Positions 42,101 to 54,100 of a DNA stretch of 64,000 bases are shown one piece after another (the stretch's first letter is position 1; every line of letters starts with the position of its first letter). Where the stretch lies: the NCBI RefSeq assembly GCF_910592395.1, contig NC_088313.1:15456437-15520436 (forward strand). Direction: 5' to 3'. This stretch comes from Lineus longissimus. Its lineage: Eukaryota > Nemertea > Pilidiophora > Heteronemertea > Lineidae. A program made the translations under genes and the position numbers. Below the pieces are notes generated by a model that saw nothing but the letters and a program-made list of their open reading frames with translations, had not been told where the DNA came from and searched no databases.

Positions 42101-45100
42101 GGACTATTTGAATACCAGGTATGACCTATTCCACGGCAATGGCTTCATTGGGAAAATGCCGGGTGCTAACTACGTTTGGGAGAAACATCGTGGTGCTGCT
42201 TTGCATGCTCGTTACATCTGCCAAATCGAGAAAGACCCTGATAATATCATCACTGAGGAAAACGGGTGCTACCCGTACCAGTGTCAGTGTGATGCGGGTA
42301 GCATCAAAGGATCGGATTCCACCACAGACCTGCCGTCTGTGCGCGATTTTATCAAGGGATATGAATTTTGGTAGTATGTGGACTCTCGCATAAGATATTA
42401 GTGAAAGAGTGGTTCATTGATTAATTAGATGCTATGTGCATGTTTGCTTTAACCAAGTGCAAAGAGGACTGCAATAGAGTTACCACATGTATACATAAGT
42501 AAAAATAGCATTTGTCAAAACAACTGTAAAATCGATTATATCCTCTTCAGTTTCAAAAGTTCAAGACTTCAAGACGTCAAGATCTGACACACATCATAAC
42601 GATACCGGACCTATAGGTTAGTTTATCTATAGTAAATGACTAATTTAGCACCGACATGCTGTTTTGTATTTGAGAAAACACCACATACTACAGAGAGGGT
42701 TGTATCAAAACGTGACATTCGCGAACCAAACAGGATTTGGGGCGAAATACTGCATGATGCTACTGCATCTTCTGTAATTGTCATCTCATCCCGGGGGCTC
42801 GTTGGTTTATTATCAACAGACCAGACCTATCACAAAACAACCTGATAACCATCATGGTCCAAAATGAGATTTTTCGCTCTAGGGCACTGCGGATAATTGT
42901 CGGGCGCACTTCATTGGAGAGCGTCAACAGGACGAGGATGAAGCTATTTTCTGGTGTAATCGTGGTGAGAGCGACGTATTGAGGTTGGAAGGAGGTGGGC
43001 TGTTGTTTGGATCTGTGATGGTTATTGGTTTTTTTCTAAGGGTGAGAATACAGTGACTTCACAATATCACGTATAACTTTCTGAATAATATTTTTTTGTT
43101 TCAAACAAAATTATAGATTACCATCACATGCAGCCTGAACGTTGCTGATGTGAAACTATGTACTTATTGCAATGTAGCACCAGGTGATTTTGATAGCAAT
43201 GTCACTTTAGGTCCAGAGACCAGCATGGACCAACGAACATGCAGAGGTGAAAGTAATGAGTACTTACAGTCTGTGAAGATTACTTGTCGTTGCGAAAGTT
43301 AAATCCGGAATTACAGTCAATCTATTCCTGTTTAAGCGTCTGAAAAGAGAGCGAAATAATGGACAATTAAAATACATTTTCGAAAACATCATAGTGCGAG
43401 ATGTAAAAAAACCACGCCCTCACAATGACGAGTTACAATATTTTGAACTTTTGGAAAATACTGTTATAGCGAGTTGCAGGTAGAGCTTTAATAAAATACC
43501 ATTTTGGCGAGTTGCAATATTTTAAGCTTTTGGATGATAACGGCGAACTACTAATATTTTGAGCTTTCAAATTCTTAATAACACTGCCATGGCGTGTTAC
43601 AATTTTAGTCTGATATTCACTTCATTCGTTCTTTATGCTATGACCTTTATCGCCTACTCGTTGTGTAAGTTACCCTTTCTGATCCAGCGGCGACATTCCC
43701 ATGTCTACATTTCTTGTGACATGCACCTAATAATAGGTCTAATTATTAGAGACAATGGAATTACCTCGGCGGAAGCCTCAGGGGCCAACAGAAGCTGTCT
43801 GGTTGCTCTGAACCTACCGTGAGCTCTTTCTCCCTGATGGAGAGGATTTTTAACATGAAAAAATGAACATTTCGAGTGATAGGTAGTTCAAATTTTCAGC
43901 TGCAACATACAAATTGAAGGAGCACGGGCTGAATTGCATAGGCCCTACATTTCTAGATATTTGTTTTGTGGTTTGGGCATCAATGTTGCATGGCTGAGCA
44001 TCAACTCTCTGGGCGCAACATTTGCTTGAACCATACCAAACTCGTATTTTGGGCCCACGTGCTCAAATATATTCGTTTGAACTCTTGTCCACATAGTGAC
44101 AAGCCAGCTAGCAGACTACCAACAACCCCAGACAGAACCCGGCATCTTAACCAAGACAACGCCGGCAAGCCCGAAGCAATCTGTGTTCCTTCAGCGACAG
44201 GAGCTGGCCCATCCATCAAACAGGTTGATAGAATGATTACCATAATGACGGTGATCAAGTCAGGTTGATGTTTTAATCTCGAGCTCGAGCAGTGAGATAC
44301 CTGGCATTGCCTGGTACAACATAATAGTGCAAGGTCGACGGGACACTTACATTGAGAAATGGCACCGTTGGACGTGATAAAAGCGCTGCTGGAATGGCAA
44401 GGTGAGTTGTTTCACAATGATAAATGTCATTCACCATTCAGTTGGAAACATAACTGCATCAAAGGTCGGATGCACGCAACCTTTCACCGGGTGAATATTT
44501 CGGATCAAAACACAAGTGAGGAGTTTGTAAGACGAAGGAGATTCGTAGACTGCGCATTGTACATTGTAAGATGTTCCGCTTGGTTCTGCTTCGTCAGAAA
44601 AAGATAGAATTTGGTGGTGCTTTCCATGATAGGGGTAAAAAGATAGAATTTGGTGGTGCTTTCCATGATAGGGGTGAGGTGACGACCAAGGGCCCCTAAA
44701 ACCAAAAATAACTTGGGCCAATTCCATTGCGTTCCTCTAAATATAACTGGAACCAAGCGGAACAATTTACAATTCTTAGTCTGCCACGTGTATCAGCACA
44801 CTAGCATCACTGGTGGTGGTTATCTGTGCATGTAGGGCGGGTCGTACTTGAAGAAAAACTACAGTTCTGTAGTGTTGTTTCTAAAGCCGTCAGACTGACC
44901 GTCTGTTCAAAAAAGTGAATCATATCGTCAATGACATGACAATGGAATTACTGGAGCACTTTTTTTTTTGCCATTGTGAAAGTCATATGGGCCAGCCAGC
45001 TTCTCTGACTCATTGCATGTCACAATATTAATAATAAAATGGAGTATGTCAAAATAACAGACTGGCGACACGAAAGCCATACAAATTGTTTTAAGCTGGA

Positions 45101-48100
45101 TTACGTCATTATGTCATCAAATATGCAACGTCATAGAGACGCCATGACAGCTGTTCAGGCAGACGACAGAGGAAAACCTGGATCACCTGTTTATTTCACC
45201 ATGCAACTTGCATGTAGCTTGCATGTTGAACTGACCATGAAGCGAGGTTATCAATGGGCGCCATTGTTACTAGACATAAGATGTTAATTACAGACCAGAT
45301 TCGTTCAGGGGATACGCACAGTCGGGAAACAAAGTGATTGATCAAGCTTTATGTTGTCTCGTAATTAGGATAATGATTAATCAGGTTGTATTAATTAGAC
45401 AACATGAGTAATCACTTTTGATCTCGTATAAATCACGGTGATTTAGGTAAAGTATGATTTCAGGCCACTGCACAACAAGACCGATAATCTGCTCCGTTGA
45501 TGATCAACTCGTCTTGGTCCAGTTTCTCCAAAAGTTTCAAAGCTCCAGCGCTGATCATCGGCAATCGCCCAAGGCTAGGGACACACATAGGAACGCACAG
45601 TCCGTCAGGTCGTACATGTATCATTTATTAATAGAAAAAACGTTAGTGTCAGCTTTACAATGAAAGTTATATTCTCGATAAAGCTGTATCATTTTTACAA
45701 CTACATGTAGTCAAACGTACGTGATACATAACGCCGCAACTGCGGCTGTAAATTCCCCTTCCAATTGCCTTTTCTACTCAATACGTCACCCACTTAGCAA
45801 CACCTGTAATGCTCTCAACCTTTCACTAGCACTTTAAGACAAACACATCACATCTCGAAATGCCTTTAATATCCTTGACGAACCCTGTTAACGTAGCTTT
45901 CGAATCCAATCCATGTTTGCATCAATCTTATTTAATTCCAACCTTGATTCTCGCTCGACACGACATTAAGTTGTTCTAAACTCAATTTGCTCAATTGACA
46001 CACGACTCCTAGAAAAAGGTTGTTCTGCTTGGTTACTAATTGCCGCTGTGAGGCTTGTTGCGTGCAGAAAGCAATGGATATCACAACCACGTTCCATTGA
46101 ATTAACACGAGATCTTGGAGAAGAGGCTGATTAAGTAGGCATGTGTTTCAAACAAGATACGCTGTCCACATGCAAGGCGGGTTTGATGGTAAAAGCAGGA
46201 AATGATGCCGTGTTAACCTTTTCTGGACTATGCGAAACGATATAGACGTGTGAAATATCAGTGATGTTAGTCAGAGCAACACGGTTGTCGATGATTGAGA
46301 CAAACCGACAAGGAACTGGACAGGAGTATCGTTATATCAAATAGCAAGAGAATGACATCATAGCTGCTCAGATTACAGCGTGCAGCCAGTAAAAAGTTTC
46401 TACATATAAAAACCGCAATTATTGTTTTCTTCATGTGACTATCATTATCGTTGCCATTATCATTATCATTTCATTTAGAAACAACTGCGCACTAGGGAGT
46501 CGTTGCTCTTAACCGCTGGCTAGCAGCAATGAAAGTAAGTGAATTCCGTGCAGGGGTCGATAACAGCTAACAAGTTGTCATTCTCCACCATCTGGCCTCA
46601 TGATGAGAAGAGCTATAAATCACATCCAGGATTATGTTTAATAAAGAAAAAGATGCTGTAGTCATGTGTATATTACTCTCAGGACAGCTACACAGCTTGC
46701 ATGTGATTGATATGAGTGACGATGGATTGTGAAGTCTCTATTAGCAGTTGGCGAATGAACTGCGTTGAATGACCAGCAACCTACATCATCGTTTAGTTCT
46801 TGCGGTGCTTTGTTGGGAACCAATAAAGTCACGTCAACAGCAGATGATGATGAAATGATTATCGTGTCAGTGTTGAGATGATCACCATACATGTATCCAC
46901 AGAATGCATGCAGTTGCATCAGTAAACTCAGTAAACACTGTATTGCTGCTTTTTCTCATAAAAATGTATTCAACGAAATGTCTGTCAAGAGAACCGGGCG
47001 TCAGTTGGTCAATCCTTCCATTCTTTCCTCCACACAATTACAATAAAGCCTAGCCGCTGTACCACTAAACTGAATGATTATGGTGCATGTAATGAAAAGC
47101 TGGAAACAACTGGACGGCAAGGTTAATGGAAATGAGTCTGCAGGCCTGTAAACCACACTGGCACATAGTCTGACCGAAAGGTGAGGACCAGAGACTGTTA
47201 CCTGACCTTATTGAGCTTTGTTTAAGCAGTTTTTCAATGGATTTTTTCGTCGCCTTAAGGATCCTAACCCCTCGCCCCAGGCGTTTTTCATCCACCTATA
47301 CACAGCTACCTCAATGAACCCTTGAGGCAACCTTAAATTTAACCGCCGATCGAAACGTTGTGGCATCGACAGCTTTCATCCCTCAGGGTTTTCCCGTAGG
47401 GTCCTAAATTAAGACGATAGTGGATTAATCATCGTGCATGAACTTGACCCTTAGGGTCGTAACGACCTTGTCTGCAGCCATCTGGGTATATGGTGTCTTT
47501 TCTCCAACTCCTATGGCAAGACTGCTAATCTCTACGTCTGGACGCCACTGGCGAGTTTTGAGAATTGTTTTCGTTAAGAACGGTTGGTAATGGCTATCAA
47601 CATCGATATCCCAACATGTTCACTTTGCTTTTCGAAGGCAGGCATCACAAAATGGGCTACATGACAGCTCACAATTGAATTATAAACTAAACTAAAGGAA
47701 ACAGGTAGCAATGCTGCTGTCTTGGCGTGTTGTTGCTCCAAGAGGTATCACATCTGCAACACACTGTACCAAACCAATTAGACCAACAATATTCGATCAA
47801 TCCTGAGATTGGGAAACTACAGCTGCCAATTCAGTTCAATAGCAGTTTCCGCCAGTTATGACATTCTTACCAAATTGGCATTGGTCACAGAGTAAATAGA
47901 GTGTCAAATATGTCAGTTAATGTTATTGTAGGAGTGACCACATGAAAGGCTAATGATGTGGTCACTAAGCACGGATATTGAACGTTGGAGACCAGGTAAT
48001 GGGTATGGAGCACGGGCTGCAGTGGCCAAATTGAAATGGACTTGTGGCGTTATGGATTCTGATGAGAAATGACCGCTAGGTTGGATTAACAGAGTTCACA

Positions 48101-51100
48101 TTGTCACTTGCAGCGTGTCACTTTAAGAACAAACAAGTCATTTACAAAGTCATCGATGCATTATTGTTCATTGTTACTTTGCTTTGCAACTAAACTGGTC
48201 TTTGTTGTGGGAACTAAAAGCTGCTATTAGTCCTAACATCAAGCAAATGAGGCCGGGGTCGAGATATCATCGAATGTCCTTGGTTGCTACAAGCTATTGC
48301 CTTATTCATCACCTCTTATCTAAGAGTAACTGGTATTCTTTACAAACACCAAAGAATGACTTTGAAAAACTTGCCCTTTCTGCCAAGATATCGCAAAATC
48401 AAATTTTCCCGATGAAAGAACCCTTAGGCCTTGAACTCTTCCAGACTCTCGCCTCAATTCCGATACATTCTGCTCCCTGGGTCGTAGAGTGCGTAGTCGG
48501 CGTAACATAAATCAGGAGCCATTGTCGGGCAGTAGGAGGGGAGGGATCTGGCACCTGCATCTGAATTCGGTCTGCCACAGCCTGCGGTGGAGCAGCACCA
48601 CCAATGACATTGAATGTTCCATTGAGCTCACCCCTCAACTTTTCAATCTCTCATTCAGCTTACGTTCCTTCCTCTGCCCCTGGATGTCAAACTTTCCCCA
48701 TTGTTAGCAGACAAATGGTAAACTTTGTGATGCCATCTGGGAGCCCGGGTGTTCAAATTATCTCAAAACAAGAAGAGAGGAGATATTATTAGGAGGTTGA
48801 ATCGGTGCATGGAAGCCTTATAGTGAGACATGGGATCTATCTCAGGCAAGATTTTCTTCGATGATTTCAGATGATTTAAGGTTAAAGTGAAAAGACGTCG
48901 GGCCAGCCTTGAGGGTTTTGGGTGCAGCATCTTCGGTGGTCTCCATTTTTAACGAATTTGTATCGTGATAACCATCTAGTAATCTTCGATCAGACTAGCT
49001 GAACAGTTGGGCGTTCCATTGCACGCGGACGAAATCCACTGGACAAAAACTGTTTGTTGAGTTGGAGGGGGTTTCGTCAAACAGCTAATTCACTGCATTA
49101 AAGTGCTCAAATGATACTGGTATACTTATATTGAATGACAATTTGACTGATTGATGAAAAAATTATTTTGCTGGGTGGTCAATTGAATCAAGTCGAATAT
49201 TTCACTAGCTAGCTGTAATTCAACCTCGGTCAGAGTGAGAGTCGGAAGGGTGAGCAACCTCTTGAATTAAACATCGTCTTTCCTAAAAGAAAAATGTCGA
49301 AGTTGGACAGATGCGCAATGCGCCTCTGACATGATGAATAGAGTACCACGAAGGACACTTCTAGCTGCAGCCAGGGCCGATTACGTCAGAGACAACATCA
49401 ACATACACCCCTCTATTTGCTATACAATTATTTGCTATTTGCTCTAAATATCAACGCTGTAATTGTGTCTAGAATCCCTTGTCAACAGTGTGAATTAATG
49501 ATAGGATTTGAACAGAAAGAACAATTAATCAATATAGATTCTAGAAGGAAGCCATGTGTATCTTTGCGTATTTTGCAATGTCACTGGGTGAAGGCAAGTC
49601 TTCAACGAAAACCTTTAACCTGATCTCTCTTTCTTGAAGATTTTTTTTTCCATTGACCAAACGCATTCTGTATTTTCACGCTCTCAGAATAGTTTTGAAC
49701 ACGAACGTACCCCCTGACCTAGAGGGGTAAAAATCGTCTTGATGTGCTTTGACGCCCTTAGAAAACGGCCCCAAATTATCTACTCATCATACAGAAAAGG
49801 CCCATTGTAGGTCTGAGACCTGCTCTGTGTCAAGGTGACAGTAACTAGTCAGGGAAGTCAACCAGATGACGGAACTACTTCAGACGCGTCAGCCATTATC
49901 ATACCTACCTGCGCACTCTATGGTCAATGATGTCTTAGAATAATTAGTCCCCTCCATGTTTTTTTTACCAGTTTGACAAATTGATTTACCCTACTCGAAC
50001 GTTAAGGAGGAATGTTAAGATGTATACTAAACATGTCAATGGACGTATTATCACAAAATGGAAAGTATTTATTGAAGTGTAAGTGTGGTTAAACCAACCA
50101 ATACACTGCCAGAATTTTATTTTCAAGAGACTTGTCATCATATCCAAGGTTGAGGCTAGAAATTGATTTGACTTTTTTTCATTTTGAATTGAAGCAGTGA
50201 TAAAAATAGTACGATTGCAAAGAAATCATCTGAAGAAACATATCTCGTAAGTTATTGGTAGAAGCAAAATACAAATGGTATTACATGACATACACACCGA
50301 GAAAAATCTTTCTTTTAAGTTCCCATGGAAAGAATTCGGCAAGATACTTGTACTACTAAAATTAAGATTTCATGTATTTTAATTAGCATGTTTTAATTTT
50401 GGGAATTTTGTAACATATTACTCTACGTTACCAACCTTCACCGGACCTAAATATAGTCATTGCCCTTGAGAATATGGTGATATCATTCTCGTAGGCATTT
50501 CCAGGCTTTTGGCAGTGGTTCCACTGAGTCCACTTAGTAGTAATCAACATTGCCAAGTTGCAACAGAATATTACCATGTCTTCATCACTAAAGGTGTAGG
50601 AAGATACCAAAATCCACATCATGGCTCTTAAAAACCAGTCTTGCAACACTAGGTATACAAACAACTTATAATATCGTTAGTTTGTTTTCTTTCCATGAGG
50701 AAAAGCACTAATGGACGATAATGGTGGTCTAAAAATGACTTAATTGTTTAAGCTAAAAGGCACGTGTTGATGTCCATCACGTTTAAGCGAATTTGCATTA
50801 TCTATGCTTTTAGGCCTAATAACTGTGAAGAACAGATTCCCTTGCCACAAATGTGTACTAAAGACAAATGTCTCTTAAGAAACACTTAGCAGAATCCTCC
50901 CCGCTATCTCATTTCGTCCAAAGAGTTTCAAGCCACAGGAGCTGTGCAACAAAATACTGTGGAATATTGTAATCCCTCTTTCACTTTGTAACACGTGGCA
51001 TTTGCTCACTAAGACTGAAGCAACTTTGTCTGAATCAAAGTTTTTTTCCACGAAAGTTTCCCACGATACAGTTATGTGTTATAAAAATTTGATGAAACCC

Positions 51101-54100
51101 CCTGAGAAAATATAGCTACAGTGAAAGGAATAGTTACCAGACTATACGAAAGAAACGTACTTTGTAAGAAACAGTTAGTCATTAAAAACTCGAATTTTCC
51201 ATTCCATTCTTGGAGTAATACATGAGTACCTCTAGATATTTTTGGAAGCATTTCCGGCTCGAAACTTAAAGGCTATCAGATTGACTGTTGAGTGCTCTAT
51301 TTCTGGAATCAAAAAAATTATCCAAAAGGCAACTGACAACACGAAATATTAGAGATACTCCTTACTGACTAATTACTTGTACCAGCAGTGTGCTTGTAAT
51401 AAATGAAGTTATGTAGCTTTCCGATTAACATGAGCGTACGTTCTGTAACCGGAAATGGCTAATGGCGGAGTTGCACGGGGAAAGATGGGTAAAGGAAGTA
51501 GAAGACGTGACTGGAATCAGACTAAAATCATCAAGTGTGTGGCAGTGCGTGGCTCTCGCAGTATGGTTCATCAGTTTTGGAAAATGCTTAGAGATAAGTA
51601 TGTTGAAGCGATTTTACACCATTAACCACGATGATCAAGAAGTTCTTTTACAAAACTTCATGATTTAGTAAAATGATAGTTCAGGATTCACAACCCTTGA
51701 CAAAACTGCAAGAGCCGTATTTTGACAATTTCGATCATCCCACGGGAATAGAAAGCAATTTCTGAGAATCATCATGTCTTGACAAGAAAGAAGAACTTGA
51801 GAATATCCCCCAGTCAATGCCAGTCCTACTAACTACACAAGCATTACTCTACCATGGCTTCGTAGCTTGAAGAATAGGCCCTCATTGAGGTCTCATTAAG
51901 GGTGTCACTGCTGAGGGCAAATCCACCCTTGACCTGTAAATGCCCTTGTCCAAGCATCCGAAACCATTTCTTTAATATTGCCTGGACAAACCTACAAGTA
52001 TACCGCTCAAGAGTTCTGAAGTTATTTTCCTCTACTCATAAAAAGCCAATTTATTATTTTGGGTCGTGTAAAAACTAATTTAGGATCCTTTCAGGGAAGT
52101 TTACTTATTTTGGTATGTTTTTGTGGTTATGTGTTATAATCATTAGACTTGGACAAACGTCATGATCACCACCCTGCTGTGAATGTACGACAGAACCTAT
52201 GACAAACATTTAGCTATATACTTCGACTTTTGGTTAGTTTTCCACACCAGAATATCATGGTCTCAAACATGAAAAGGACCCAAGTTCGACAGAAGTCGCC
52301 CACCAAGAATATCAAGTATAATCATTCTTCCCTACTCTCACACTGATTATTTCAGTGTTGTTGACAGGCGACCGACCGGCCGGGTGACAGACGAAAGGCA
52401 AGAAATGAGAGCTTAAACATCCCCTTTCCCAATAAACTACGAGTTGCATATATATTTCACTGTTCATGTCCTCATTTTTTCCTACTTTCTGTTTGAAGGG
52501 ATGAGAATGACACATGTGTGATCATGAACCTTATAGCCAAGCCTACTCGTAGTAGCATTTGATCCAAACTTTATATGAACTGATTATAAAACCTTCCACA
52601 AATTTATCTTAAGTCAGCAGTTATTGCTGAATGGTTTAGTTCATTCAAATGCTTTTGAAGTTTATCAAAATTTTGATTTGGGGGTGTTGTCACAATTCGG
52701 TCTATCAAACGACGTTTGTTAATAAATATGATTGGAATGTTTATGATAAATTCCCCCTATCCTAAACCGCAGCGCAGACATTCAGGCATGGAATTGGCGT
52801 AACCTATCACAGAAAATTAGGATTACCACTCAAGATTTGAAAATTGCTATTATATTAAAGTTTAGACTTAATTTTCGAAAGAATTGATTTCGATGTTTTC
52901 CCTGGGAAGCATTTGGCGTGAATGTCAAAAGTTTATATTAACAAATTAGCTAAAGGGGTTAGCTATGTGTACAAACACGGCATAGGCTTCATTTGGCCTA
53001 TACTACAAGGGATCATGGGATAATCTGGTTTTACCTAAGGCATTCCCAAAGGAAAGGTCTCTGCTGAATAACTTGGGTCAAAAGTTAAATCAAATCCTGT
53101 AGTTTCTTAGCTGAAGACATAGATTTGAAAAATGATAAGTTTAATACTTTCAAGGCATGGTTCGTTTCGAGTAATTGGTGTAAAATAAAATGTCCTATTT
53201 GATCTACACTATGCCATTAGTATGTAATGACTTACCGTTAGGGCTATTGATTTAAAAATTGATAAGAAAAGTTGCAAGGTATATAAAGTGTTTTTTGACG
53301 ATGAAAATCCAATGACATATCTATCGTCCTTGCATTTTCTTCCCACGGACACACCGAACCTCTTCATAGCAATCTTCAAGATACAAATTAAAACTTGAGG
53401 ATCAAGATATTTTGCATGATGAGTGGTTTGACCCTTTGAAAGAGGGTCATGTGTCGGTTTCTTAGAAACAAAGTACACTGTTACAAACACAATAGCTAGA
53501 GGTGGCAATTATGTGTAATTTATCCATTTTTGAAATCATAACGTTGTAAAATGTTACACATTTCTAACATGTTTTCTAAAACTTTGGAATTCTACCCCTG
53601 GGCAACGTCCATATATATACTTCTTTGAACTTCAGTGGATTTTTAACCCTTTCTATTGGATTGATATAGACTTTGTAGTTATCAATTGTGTTTTTGCTAC
53701 GAAATGCGATGTCGATCTCGTCATTGTATCTGACTTGCCCTGACCTGCCAAATACTTTCCAGCGCGACATTTCGAAGAATCGTCATGTCTCCATTTACTA
53801 TATGAAAATAACAAACTCTCCACAAGATAAGCATACGTCTACGAGAATTCGAGATGGTTCTTTTTTGGCTTGAAAATGGACACCAGGCATAGAATACCTG
53901 AGATGAATCCATCCAGAAGTGTCATCAACACATGACATGCATGAAAGGCCTAAATGACAGTTTATCAACTGCTTTCAATAAATAAATGACATACTTCATT
54001 GAACTGTAATGTGGTTTTAAATCAAGGCATTGGATTTGTTATCTGTGTCTAAAGGTTAATCGCACAGAAAATTTGTTAGGTGGTTTCTTCCAAGACAGTA

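Larger units (their letters stand above)
13433..43267 (-). other. Giant slit intron (D1 LRR3-LRR4), 29.8 kb, hosting a gene
   Basis: Phase-2 intron between the 72-bp exons at 43268 and 13361. It holds the lectin-like gene (41199-42374) on the other strand, several short repeats, a tRNA-like relic and possible coding debris near 20808-21433. The remainder gives no supported gene. Long intron near the 5' end is a usual place for enhancers; none is proven here. Confidence 0.85.
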
